Assembly: GCA_021201665.1 (NCBI GenBank)
Contig: JAJQEO010000097.1
Span: 1 to 32,504 of the forward strand
Source: Lachnospiraceae bacterium
GTDB taxonomy: Bacteria > Bacillota > Clostridia > Lachnospirales > Lachnospiraceae
Length of the DNA: 32,504 nucleotides
Reading direction: 5' to 3'
The translations under genes and the position numbers were made by a program. Position 1 is the first letter of the stretch, and every line of letters starts with the position of its first letter. A model generated the notes under the pieces. It saw nothing but the letters and a program-made list of their open reading frames with translations, did not search any database and had not been told where the DNA came from. This document shows, one piece after another, positions 16,838 to 25,344 of the stretch.

Positions 16838-19240
16838 TCAAGACGCAATCATATTTTCGCTGTAAATGATATATTCTACCTCGCTAATCATTTCCGTGTA
16901 TTTCTTTTTCCCGCCAAATCCTTTTACGATGGCCGGAGGATTGCCTTTCTGGACAAATTCCGGCATATTTAAGATGCGCATACTGGCAAGCTCATCAATG
17001 TCGTGCTCACGGTATGCTTCCAAAAGAAGTCTTATGATATCCTGATTTTCTTTGCTGAACTTGTCCAGATATCCTGAAACCAGTATTTTGTCAATCCGCT
17101 CATCTTTTGTCAGAGGCTGCTTGTTATATCCAATGTATGATAACACATCATAATCATCAACATTTGCGGCAGGCAATGTTTCCTTGACAAAGTCAACGAA
17201 AACGCCATCAGCTACAAGCTTTTGAAGTAAATCCTGTTTCTTTTTCTGCGCGAGCCATACCTTCTGAAATTCTTCATAATAAGGGTAGAGTCTTCGCATC
17301 TGGCTGCGAGAACAATCAATGATGGAAGCTGTAATAAGGTTTCCGTTCGCATCCAGATATTCTACCTTTTCGTTGACGATATTTACCTCAATGCCTTTGA
17401 TCACAAAGCGCTTTTTGCTTTTACGCTTGCCTCCTTTTTCTCCGGCAGTATTATCGGGTGTGGCTTCGCCCCCGTCATCAGTCCAGTCATCATCACCATC
17501 ATCGACAGGATTTTCTGTTCCTGTTTCTTCATCATCAGGCATTTCATCATCCGGGTTAAATGGCTCATCCTCTCCAACATCTTTAATCCTCACAGGTTCT
17601 CCGTCAAACGCGGGATCCGCAAATTTAACATAGTTTTTGCGGAAATCCATGATTGTGAAATACATTTTGCCGCAGTCTTCACGCACACGGGTGCCACGTC
17701 CGATAATCTGCTTGAACTCGGTCATGGAACCAATGGTTCTGTCCAGCACAACTAATTGGCACGTCTGCGTATTTACCCCTGTGCTCATCAGCCGGCTGGT
17801 AACCGCGACGACAGGATAGTCTTCATGCGGATCCGTGAAATCATCAAGGAATCCTTTTTCTTCGGAACCTGATGTAATCTGCACGATATAGTGGGGTTCG
17901 CTTACAACCAAATCCGAATTTTCGTTAACAAGAGCCTTCCTCATGCGTTCGGCATGTGGAATGTCTTCGCAGAAGACAATTGTTTTTGCCGTACGGTCGG
18001 TTTCCTTCAGGAAGTCGGAAACGCGCTTTGCCACAAGCTCTGTCCGTTCTCTGACGACTAAAACGCGGTCAAAATCTTTTTGTTCATATATGCGGTCATC
18101 AAGCGGCTCTCCATTTATGTCTACCTGGCCTGGATATGGCCGATATCCGTTAATATCAATATCAAGATTGACACGAATCACCTTATATGGTGCAAGGAAA
18201 CCATCGTTGATACCCTGCTTCAAGCTGTATGTATAGACAGGTTCGCCGAAATATTCGATGTTTGATGTCTCCTTCGTTTCAATTGGAGTGGCAGTCATTC
18301 CAACCTGTATTGCACTGTCAAAGTACTCCAGTATTTCATGCCAAGAGCTATCATCGTTTGCGCTGCCGCGATGGCATTCATCAACGATGACAAGGTCAAA
18401 GAAATCCCTGTCATAAGCTGTATAAAAGTTCTCAGCACCATTTTTTAACTGATGATAGAGCGACAAATACACCTCATGAGCAGTATCCATCTCTCTTTTT
18501 TCAATGCGGAACATTTTGCCGCCAAAAGGCGAAAAATCATCACGCATCGGCTGGCTGACAAGCACATCCCTGTCTGCTAAAAATAGAACCCTGCGAACGG
18601 CCTTTGCCTTCAGCAAGCGCCATATTATCTGAAATGCTACCAGCGTTTTTCCGGTTCCTGTCGCAAGGACAATTAACATCCTTTTATCACCACGGGCAAT
18701 TCCGCTAAGAACTTTGTTAATGGCTATCCATTGGTAATAACGAGGCTCGTGGTCACCTTCACGGTAATAATACGGAACAGAAAGCATGGATTCCTCTTTG
18801 TCTGAAAAACCGCTTTCCTGGCGATATTGTTTCTTCAATTCTTCCGGGGAAGGAAAATCATCCAATGCTATGTCTTCCAATTCTGTCCCTGTCAAAAGGT
18901 CATGCATGGTAAATGAATCTCCATTTGACGCAAACGCAAACGGGATTTTCATAGTTTCGGCATATCCGATTGCCTGACCCAAGCCTCCCAGCGGCGAGTG
19001 GTTATTATCCTTTGCCTCCACAACAGCGATAGGGAAATTGCTGCTTATATCATTATAGTAAAGTATATAATCAGCTTTATTTGCTTTCCCACGCTTGGCC
19101 TTGCGCCCGTCAATCATAATGCGTCCTTTAGTAAAGTAATATTCCATCCTGATGCAAGACATAGGCCATTTTTTTGTGATTGCGGGAGTAATAAAATTTA
19201 ATTTTATTTCCTCTTCAGTCATATCTTTTTTATCAATCAT
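16838..19240 (-). CDS. hsdR: Type I restriction enzyme HsdR (EcoEI-like)
   Basis: ATP-dependent translocase and endonuclease subunit. 800 residues. The N-terminal nuclease domain shows ADYILYY (D57) and VVEAKD (E76, K78). The helicase motor has ATGTGKT (193-199), VDECHRG (286-292), TATP (316-319) and QIIGRGTRVRED. A strongly acidic linker (about 565-610) precedes the EcoEI_R_C-type C-terminal domain, ending near 800. Start ATG 19240 has AGGAGG 8 bases upstream; the 14 codons above it belong to direct repeat A. Transcription could come from the promoter at 20651-20679, through the broken DUF1016 gene. Bases here are visibly AT-richer than in the fab genes. Confidence 0.93.
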   Translation of the reverse strand: MIDKKDMTEEEIKLNFITPAITKKWPMSCIRMEYYFTKGRIMIDGRKAKRGKANKADYILYYNDISSNFPIAVVEAKDNNHSPLGGLGQAIGYAETMKIPFAFASNGDSFTMHDLLTGTELEDIALDDFPSPEELKKQYRQESGFSDKEESMLSVPYYYREGDHEPRYYQWIAINKVLSGIARGDKRMLIVLATGTGKTLVAFQIIWRLLKAKAVRRVLFLADRDVLVSQPMRDDFSPFGGKMFRIEKREMDTAHEVYLSLYHQLKNGAENFYTAYDRDFFDLVIVDECHRGSANDDSSWHEILEYFDSAIQVGMTATPIETKETSNIEYFGEPVYTYSLKQGINDGFLAPYKVIRVNLDIDINGYRPYPGQVDINGEPLDDRIYEQKDFDRVLVVRERTELVAKRVSDFLKETDRTAKTIVFCEDIPHAERMRKALVNENSDLVVSEPHYIVQITSGSEEKGFLDDFTDPHEDYPVVAVTSRLMSTGVNTQTCQLVVLDRTIGSMTEFKQIIGRGTRVREDCGKMYFTIMDFRKNYVKFADPAFDGEPVRIKDVGEDEPFNPDDEMPDDEETGTENPVDDGDDDWTDDGGEATPDNTAGEKGGKRKSKKRFVIKGIEVNIVNEKVEYLDANGNLITASIIDCSRSQMRRLYPYYEEFQKVWLAQKKKQDLLQKLVADGVFVDFVKETLPAANVDDYDVLSYIGYNKQPLTKDERIDKILVSGYLDKFSKENQDIIRLLLEAYREHDIDELASMRILNMPEFVQKGNPPAIVKGFGGKKKYTEMISEVEYIIYSENMIAS

Positions 19241-19259
19241 CTGTCCGGCCTCCTTCTGT

Positions 19260-19339
19260 ATCCATATACTTATCTTATACACCTGATTTTGAAAAACCTT
19301 GCAAAAAATTTTACCAGCGCGATTGTATGAGCGATTACT
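19260..19339. repeat. Direct repeat A, right copy (upstream of hsdR)
   Basis: Near-copy of the sigma factor leader at 13963-14036, same orientation. It gives hsdR the same 5' leader sequence (TTGCAAGGTTTTTC, AGGTGTATAAG) as the sigma factor gene, ending about 20 bases before the hsdR start. Confidence 0.85.
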
Positions 19340-19387
19340 ATTTCAATTTTTAATCCTATAGCTATAGTTGTTCACTTTGGATTTATT

Positions 19388-20486
19388 CTATATTCCTTCG
19401 GACTCTGCCTCTTTATGCTGCAGGTAATACATCATTTTCTGCGTCTCGATTTCATTCCGAAGTTCTTCCTCCGTTGGGAGATACAGCTTATATTTTGACA
19501 TAAACATCTGCTCATTGCCATGCAGAACCGAATATCTGGCAATATCTTCATCCGTGTCAGCGCAAAGTACAATACCCAGCGTGGGGTTGTCATCTTTCCC
19601 GCGCTTCAATTCATCATACATCCGAATATACATATCCATCTGACCGACATCCTGATGGGTTATCTTTGTTGTTTTCAAATCGATCAGCACAAAGCATTTG
19701 AGAATATAATTGTAAAAAACCAGATCGATGTAATACTCCTGTTTTTCCGTATAAATGCGTTGCTGTCTTGCGACAAATGCATATCCTTTTCCCATCTCCA
19801 TCAGAAATCTTTGCAAATTAGAGAGAATACTGGATTCTAAATCGCTCTCTTCATAATCCGTATTGTACGCCATGCCAAGGAACTCGGCGATGACCGGGTT
19901 TTTAATGAATTCCAGTTTGTCAGACTGATATTCTGTCGTCAGCTGCTTCATCTCGTTTTCTACCAGATCCTGCCTCTGTGTCTGAAGCATCCGGTAATAA
20001 TACTGTGAGGAAATATTGCGCTGCAGCGTACGTACAGACCATGTCTGCACCGCCGCTTCTTTTTCATACCAGTTACGTGCCGCTTTGTCCTTTACCTGCA
20101 GCAGAGTTCTATAATGCGTCCATGACAAAAGCCTGCCAGATTTTCCACTCAGTGAGTGGAAAATCTTCGGGAAGCACTTATAATAAAGAATAAAAGCTGT
20201 ATAAATTCGTTTTTGTAAAACCTTTTCCGTAAATATTTGTCAATTCTTTTGACAATTCTTTTATAATTCTGGCTCCGTATTCCGCTCTTTCCTCACCGTT
20301 AAGCTCTTCCTCAGCAATTCGGTAGCCAATAAGCCAGTTTCTCTGAATCAACCTGAAATCCACGGCCTGATATGCACGTTTTTGTGACTCATCAATAATC
20401 TGGCGCATATCATCTACAATATTGTTGGTTTTTCTGTAAATACTCATGATGTCAGTATTCGCAGCAATACCTGATAATTCGTTCAT
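19388..20486 (-). pseudogene. Frameshifted DUF1016/YhcG-family nuclease gene
   Basis: Two adjoining frames make one gene of about 365 codons. The 5' part starts at ATG 20486 (MNELSGIAANTD, GGAGG 11 bases upstream) and ends at a stop near 20178 after KGFTKTNLYSFYSLL. The 3' part continues the family pattern one base out of register: YYKCFPKIFHSLSGKSGRLLSWTHYRTLL and on to a normal end with KYKLYLPTEEEL. One extra base (or two missing) near 20185 explains it. The nuclease site is intact in the 3' part (EYYIDLVFYN; VLIDLKTTK). It is similar to the gene at 14378 but not a recent copy. The last frame alone has no good start signal. Confidence 0.8.
20139..20165. repeat. 27-bp perfect palindrome inside the frameshifted DUF1016 gene
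   Basis: GATTTTCCACTCA and TGAGTGGAAAATC are perfect 13-base arms around one base. It codes for IFHSLSGKS, just before LLSWTHYR, and lies about 20 bases from the frameshift. A related palindrome, ATATTCCACACA/TGAGTGGAATAT, occurs in non-coding DNA at 20576-20600. Confidence 0.85.
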
Positions 20487-20640
20487 TTTGATCTTCGCCC
20501 TCCATCTCGCTTCCACCTCAAATTCTTCCCCAAGTCGGGAAGAATTCTTTACTTCAGCAATGATTCAGCCTGAAAATATTCCACACACTGAGTGGAATAT
20601 CTCGAATCGTTTGGGTCATAATGCAATGCTTTTGCAGCTT

Positions 20641-20697
20641 TGCTGCTCAAAGTATAACCGAAGTTTCCCTTTAAGGCAATCCTTTAAATTTTCCGTT
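20641..20697. repeat. Direct repeat B, right copy (promoter segment)
   Basis: Copy of 14073-14128 in the same orientation. The -10 TATACT and the 17-base spacer length are retained, and the -35 is TTGCCT in place of TTGCTT. Confidence 0.85.
20651..20679 (-). promoter_or_regulatory. Promoter for the broken DUF1016 gene and possibly hsdR
   Basis: On the minus strand TTGCCT (20674-20679) and TATACT (20651-20656) are 17 bases apart. It lies in the right copy of repeat B and points at the DUF1016 pseudogene and the hsd genes. Confidence 0.65.
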
Positions 20698-20724
20698 TAC
20701 ACAAATATTCTTTTCCAGTATAAT
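20696..20724 (+). promoter_or_regulatory. Promoter of the Uma2-family gene
   Basis: TTTACA (20696-20701) and a consensus TATAAT (20719-20724) are 17 bases apart, about 100 bases before the gene. It is back-to-back with the minus-strand promoter in repeat B. Confidence 0.65.
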
Positions 20725-20829
20725 AACGATAATAGTTTCCAGCAGTCAGCTATATTTTAAGAGAAATGACATTCATCGCTCACTATAAAGCTTTCTTTTC
20801 TGTAATCAACAAAATAAGGAGGTGTTTCT

Positions 20830-21375
20830 ATGCCTTTGCCGCAAGAACAGATTTACACTACTGAAGATATATACGGTCTGCCGGAGGGACTGCGCGCAGA
20901 ATTGATTGATGGCAGGATTTATTATATGGCGCCTCCTGCCAGACGGCATCAGCGCATCATCGGCGAGCTGTTTGCGGTCATCCATGATTATATTAAAAAA
21001 AAAGGTGGGGGCTGTGAGGTCGATCTGGCTCCGTTCGCCGTTTTTTTGGAGGATAATGATCAGAATTACGTAGAGCCGGACATCTCTGTGATCTGCGATC
21101 CCGAAAAGCTGACTGACAAAGGATGCCAGGGTGCTCCGGACTGGATCATCGAGGTCGTCTCTCCTGCCAGCCGCCGCATGGACTATATGATCAAGCTATT
21201 TAAATATCGCTCTGCAGGTGTGCGGGAATACTGGATTGTTGATCCTGAGAAAAACCGGATTACAGTCTATGATTTTTCAGCGAATGAGCCGGGTATCTAT
21301 ACATTTTCCGATAAAATAAAGGTTGGCATTTATCCCGACCTTTGCATTGATTTTAAAGAACTCAATCTTGGCTGA
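20830..21375 (+). CDS. Uma2-family (DUF820) PD-(D/E)xK nuclease-like protein
   Basis: 181 residues, the usual size for the family. The fold signature is clear: LRAELIDGRIYYM near the start with the first acidic residue, VEPDISVI with the metal-binding Asp, DWIIEVVSPAS with Glu, and KLFKYRSAGVREYWIVDP with the conserved Lys. AAGGAGG lies 8 bases before ATG 20830, and a consensus promoter lies at 20696. Family members are common in multiple copies in many bacteria, often near mobile DNA, and their biological role is not settled. It is followed by mutS2 after 81 bases on the same strand. All key residues appear present. Confidence 0.88.
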   Translation: MPLPQEQIYTTEDIYGLPEGLRAELIDGRIYYMAPPARRHQRIIGELFAVIHDYIKKKGGGCEVDLAPFAVFLEDNDQNYVEPDISVICDPEKLTDKGCQGAPDWIIEVVSPASRRMDYMIKLFKYRSAGVREYWIVDPEKNRITVYDFSANEPGIYTFSDKIKVGIYPDLCIDFKELNLG

Positions 21376-21456
21376 AACACCTGTTAAAATAACTGCATAG
21401 CATTCTCTCCTGATTTTGAATTTTGTTTTAAGACTGTTACGAGGTGTTGGTTTTCT

Positions 21457-24231
21457 ATGAACGAAAAAGCATTAAAGGTACTCGAGTACCATAAAATCAT
21501 CCGGCGGCTGGCGGATTTTGCCGGGTCACACCCGGGAAAGGAACGCTGCCTGGCTCTTGTTCCGTCCGATGATCTGGAAGAAATCCGGCGGATGCAGCGG
21601 GAGACGACGGATGCCGTCAGCCGCACGCTGCGCAGGGGACGCGTTTATTTTTCCGGTCTGACCGATATCCGGGGTTCTCTGCGCCGTCTGGAGGTCGGAA
21701 GCTCCTTAAATATAGAAGAATTGCTGCGCGTCTGCGATGTGATGGAGACTGCGGAGCGGGTGAAGAACTGGGCGAAATCAGATCGTCCGCGCGGCAGGGA
21801 GACACGCGGTGGGGAGAACCACGGTGAAACGGCTCGCGGTGGGGAGGCTCGCGGCGAAAATTCCCGCGATGGTAAATATCGCGGCGGAAATTCTGACAAA
21901 GGTGAGCGGGCATGGGGGAATCGTGCAGCCAGCGGCTCGAGTCAGACAGCGGATTCCTCCCAGATGGACGCGCCGGAGGACTCTCTTGCGCAGATGTTCG
22001 CGGATCTGCAGCCAATGACACAAACCTCCCGGGAGATCCGGCGATGCATCATTTCTGAGGATGAGATCAGCGACGACGCCAGCTCCAGGCTGCGGCAGGT
22101 ACGCCGCCAGATGAAATCGGTAAATGAACGGATCCGCTCCTCGCTCGCTTCTTATTTAAATGGCTCCTCCCGCACCTATCTGCAGGACGCTGTGATTACG
22201 CAGCGCGGCGGACGCTTCTGTATTCCTGTGAAAGCGGAATACCGCGGACAGGTGCCCGGCATGATCCATGACCAGTCTTCGAGCGGTTCTACACTTTTTG
22301 TGGAACCGATAGCGGTGGTAAAACTGAACAATGACCTGCGGGAGCTGGAAATCCGCGAGCAGAAGGAGATCGAGATCGTGCTGGCAAATTTGAGCGGCGA
22401 GGTCGCGGAGCACTCCGAAGCGCTGAATTATGATGTTCTGCTTTTGACGGAGCTGGATTTTATTTTTGCGCGGGCGCAGCTTTCGCTCTCCTATAATGGC
22501 TCGGAGCCAGTATTTAATACGGAAGGACGCATTCAGATCCGAAAGGGCCGCCACCCATTGCTTGACCCGAAAAAGGTGGTGCCCGTGGATATTCGCCTCG
22601 GCGACGAGTTTACGCTGCTGGTCATCTCCGGTCCGAATACAGGAGGCAAGACGGTTTCTCTGAAAACGGTCGGGCTGTTTACGCTGCTCGGGCAGGCCGG
22701 ACTGCACATTCCGGCACTTGACCGTTCTGAGCTTTCCATCTTCAGCGAGGTGTACGCGGACATCGGCGATGAGCAGAGCATCGAGCAGAGCCTGAGTACG
22801 TTTTCCTCACATATGACAAATATCGTTTCTTTTTTAAAGGCGATGGATGAGCAGGACGCACAGATGTGTGGCTCCGGTACAAATGCCCGCACCGCAGGCG
22901 AGCGCTCTCTGGTTCTATTTGACGAGCTGGGCGCGGGTACGGATCCGACGGAGGGCGCGGCGCTGGCGATTGCAATTCTCTCCAACCTGCATGCCCGCGG
23001 GGTACGCACAATCGCGACGACGCATTACAGCGAGCTGAAGGTCTACGCACTCTCTACGCCGGGGGTGGAAAACGGCTGCTGCGAGTTTGATGTGGAGACG
23101 CTGCGGCCGACCTACCGGCTGCTGATCGGAGTACCCGGCAAAAGCAATGCGTTCGCCATCTCGGAAAAGCTGGGGCTGCCGGACTATATTATTGAGGACG
23201 CCAAAGAACATCTATCCAAACAGGACGAGGATTTTGAGGATGTGATCGCCTCTCTGGAGGAGAGCCGTGCCACCGTCGAGCAGGAACGTACCGAAATTGC
23301 GCGGTACAAGCAGGAAATCGAAGATCTGAAATCCCGTCTCTCGCAGAAGGAAGACCGTCTCGACGAAAGCCGCGACGCGATCCTGCGCAAGGCGCGGGAG
23401 GAGGCGCGGGAGATTCTGCGTGAGGCGAAGGAATACGCGGATGAGGCCATCCGCAAATACAACCGCCTTGGCAGTGAGTCGGACGCCTCCCGCAAGATGG
23501 AGCAGGAGCGTTCGAAGCTTCGCGATAAAATTGCATCTAATAATGAAAAGCTCGGCCTTTCGGCCGACAAAAAGCCAAAAAAGGAACTCTCGGCCAGGGA
23601 TCTGCGCATAGGAGACCGGGTGCGTGTCCTGAGCCTGAACCTTTCCGGTACGGTCAGTACGCTCCCAGACGCGAAGGGAAACCTGTTTGTGCAGATGGGG
23701 ATTCTGCGCTCCCAGGTAAATATCAAGGATCTGGAAAAGCTTCCGGATGAGCCGCTTACAGGCTTTTCCGGGCGCGCCGGAACTGCCGGAGGCGCCGGGC
23801 GCGCTTCGGCGGGCAGCTACGGGGGCACTGGAAATGGGGAAAAATCCGGCAGAGCCGGTAAGTCCGGCCAATCCATGTCCTCCGGACAGGGCGGCAGCTA
23901 TGGATCGGGCGGAAGCCATGGAAACGGCTCCCGTTCGGGCGGAGGCAAAGGATCCTCCTCCGGCTTCTCCGGCTCTAAGAGCTACAGCATCCATTCGGAA
24001 ATCAACCTGATCGGCAAGACAACGGACGAAGCAATCGTGGAGCTGGATAAGTATCTGGACGACGCCGTGCTGGCACACCTCTCTCCTTTGCGGATCGTCC
24101 ACGGCAAGGGCAGCGGCGTCCTGCGAAAGGCTGTACACCAGTATCTGCGAAGGCAAAGCTGCGTGGCTTCCTTCCGGCTGGGGGAATATGGCGAAGGTGA
24201 TTCCGGCGTCACTATTGTGGAACTGAAATGA
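21457..24231 (+). CDS. mutS2: MutS2 ATPase with low-complexity insertions
   Basis: 924 residues; MutS2 in Bacillus is about 785. Known roles of the family include suppression of recombination and rescue of collided ribosomes. Core: Walker A GPNTGGKT (392-399), Walker B VLFDELGAG (486-494), TTHYSELK (521-528), a long coiled coil (about 580-700), a KOW-like linker (about 715-760) and a C-terminal Smr domain with HGKGSG (882-887). The extra length comes from two disordered inserts: residues about 108-176, rich in RGG/RGE (GRETRGGENHGETARGGEAR), and residues about 770-842, nearly all Gly, Ser, Arg and Lys. The Smr LDLR motif reads INLI (849-852), so the nuclease may be weak. GAGGTG precedes the ATG. 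The response-regulator gene begins 13 bases after the stop. Confidence 0.95.
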   Translation: MNEKALKVLEYHKIIRRLADFAGSHPGKERCLALVPSDDLEEIRRMQRETTDAVSRTLRRGRVYFSGLTDIRGSLRRLEVGSSLNIEELLRVCDVMETAERVKNWAKSDRPRGRETRGGENHGETARGGEARGENSRDGKYRGGNSDKGERAWGNRAASGSSQTADSSQMDAPEDSLAQMFADLQPMTQTSREIRRCIISEDEISDDASSRLRQVRRQMKSVNERIRSSLASYLNGSSRTYLQDAVITQRGGRFCIPVKAEYRGQVPGMIHDQSSSGSTLFVEPIAVVKLNNDLRELEIREQKEIEIVLANLSGEVAEHSEALNYDVLLLTELDFIFARAQLSLSYNGSEPVFNTEGRIQIRKGRHPLLDPKKVVPVDIRLGDEFTLLVISGPNTGGKTVSLKTVGLFTLLGQAGLHIPALDRSELSIFSEVYADIGDEQSIEQSLSTFSSHMTNIVSFLKAMDEQDAQMCGSGTNARTAGERSLVLFDELGAGTDPTEGAALAIAILSNLHARGVRTIATTHYSELKVYALSTPGVENGCCEFDVETLRPTYRLLIGVPGKSNAFAISEKLGLPDYIIEDAKEHLSKQDEDFEDVIASLEESRATVEQERTEIARYKQEIEDLKSRLSQKEDRLDESRDAILRKAREEAREILREAKEYADEAIRKYNRLGSESDASRKMEQERSKLRDKIASNNEKLGLSADKKPKKELSARDLRIGDRVRVLSLNLSGTVSTLPDAKGNLFVQMGILRSQVNIKDLEKLPDEPLTGFSGRAGTAGGAGRASAGSYGGTGNGEKSGRAGKSGQSMSSGQGGSYGSGGSHGNGSRSGGGKGSSSGFSGSKSYSIHSEINLIGKTTDEAIVELDKYLDDAVLAHLSPLRIVHGKGSGVLRKAVHQYLRRQSCVASFRLGEYGEGDSGVTIVELK

Positions 24232-24244
24232 AAGAAGGATTTTA

Positions 24245-24979
24245 ATGAATGATACGCAGCAAAAAATTATGATTGCCGACTGCAACGAATCGGACGCGCA
24301 GCTGACGGATTTTTATCTCACACAGGCTCTGTATAAAACACGGATCGTCAGCTCCGCGGACCAGGTGCTGTCTGCATGTACCGCCTTTTCCCCGGATCTG
24401 GTGCTTCTTGAAGCGGTTTTCCCGGACCGGGAAAAGCTGCAGGTCTGCTCAGATCTTCGAAGCCGGTCCGATGTGCCAGTCATTCTGCTCTCCTCCGGGA
24501 ACGATGTCTCTGACCGGGTGCAGGGACTTGATCTCGGTGCAGATGATTACCTGGTCAAGCCTTTTGACGCGCGCGAGCTCCTTGCCCGCATCCGGGCAGT
24601 TCTGCGGCGGTATCACCCCGCCCAGACCGTGCTGCCGGAGGAAAATCTGACCGGGGAATATGTCAGATACCCGAATCTGACCATCAGCCTCACCAATTAC
24701 TCGGTTGTCTACCAGGGCGAGATCGTAAACATCCCTCCCAAAGAGCTGGAGCTGCTCTATTTTCTGGCCTCTTCGCCCAATCAGGTTTTCTCCAGAGAGC
24801 AGCTGCTGGACAGGCTCTGGGGGTTTGATTTTATGGGCGATACCCGCACGGTAGATGTACACATCAAGCGTCTCCGGGAAAAATTTAAAGCCAACGAGCA
24901 TTGGGCGATTAAGACCGTCTGGGGCGTCGGCTATAAGTTCGAGGTGAAGCCCTCCGGCGCGAAGGAAACGAAATCGTAA
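24245..24979 (+). CDS. OmpR-family response regulator with Glu at the phosphorylation site
   Basis: 244 residues: receiver domain (1-122) and winged-helix DNA-binding domain (about 145-236; VFSREQLLDRLWG, RTVDVHIKRLREK, VWGVGYKF). In normal receivers the site reads like DLVLLDLMLP; here it is DLVLLEAVFP, with Glu56 for Asp. The N-terminal acidic pair is also reduced (IADCNESD for VDDE). The Lys of LVKPFD and Ser of LLSSG are kept. Glu at this place often mimics phosphorylation, so the protein may be constitutively active or controlled otherwise; that is inference. There is no histidine kinase gene beside it. AAAGAAGG precedes the ATG and the gene follows mutS2 by 13 bases, probably co-transcribed. 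Confidence 0.9.
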   Translation: MNDTQQKIMIADCNESDAQLTDFYLTQALYKTRIVSSADQVLSACTAFSPDLVLLEAVFPDREKLQVCSDLRSRSDVPVILLSSGNDVSDRVQGLDLGADDYLVKPFDARELLARIRAVLRRYHPAQTVLPEENLTGEYVRYPNLTISLTNYSVVYQGEIVNIPPKELELLYFLASSPNQVFSREQLLDRLWGFDFMGDTRTVDVHIKRLREKFKANEHWAIKTVWGVGYKFEVKPSGAKETKS

Positions 24980-25344
24980 CGATTCCAGACAGGCCTTCGC
25001 CGGCAGACGCCTGCCCACGATATCCCGTCGGCGAGAATTTGCCATATTTCATCGCCATACTGAGCTGTTACAAAAAATCACGGAAAGAAATAAGAATACC
25101 TTCATTTTTTCCAGAATTTATTATGCTAAGATGCGGTTATAAGCGGGCGTCACACGAGGTGCCTCTGGTCCGGGCAGATTTGCTCCGGACAGGCTTACTC
25201 CGAACAGACTTGCTCCGGAAAGGCTTGTTCCGGACAGGCTTGCTCCGAACAGACTTGCACAAAGTTCTTAGTTCTCAGGAATCTGCGGACCAGGACGTGT
25301 GACCTGAAAGGTTAACAACGCAGGTATCAGAAAGGAAGGGTTTT
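24980..25344. other. Intergenic region with a 15-bp minisatellite
   Basis: Apart from the minisatellite at 25167-25256 and the ribosome binding site of the next gene, I see only a weak GC-rich inverted sequence after the regulator (about 24996-25036) with no T-tract. An open frame crosses the region but has no ATG start or binding site. Confidence 0.65.
25167..25256. repeat. Six 15-bp tandem repeats (GCTCCGGACAGGCTT type)
   Basis: Units begin at 25167, 25182, 25197, 25212, 25227 and 25242. They alternate between CCGGACAGGCTT and CCGAACAGACTT forms, so a 30- or 45-bp higher-order unit may have been copied. The array ends about 90 bases before the secreted-protein gene. Confidence 0.85.

Larger units (their letters stand above)
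20487..20829. other. Intergenic region with palindromes and divergent promoters
   Basis: No gene is seen. From left to right it holds the palindrome AATTCTTCCC/GGGAAGAATT (20521-20546), the palindrome at 20576-20600, repeat B (20641-20697) with a minus-strand promoter, and a plus-strand promoter (20696-20724) for the Uma2-family gene. Confidence 0.75.

Noticed and set aside
19241..19282. Fourteen-residue extension of HsdR
   Set aside because: It is encoded within direct repeat A, and the AGGAGG site points to ATG 19240.
23212..24285. Minus-strand frame opposite the 3' part of mutS2
   Set aside because: Shadow of mutS2 coding sequence with biased third positions; no family resemblance.
25039..25302. 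Open frame encoding LLRTGLLRTDLLR-type repeats
   Set aside because: It starts at a TTG without a ribosome binding site, and it stays open only because 15 bp is a multiple of three in the minisatellite.
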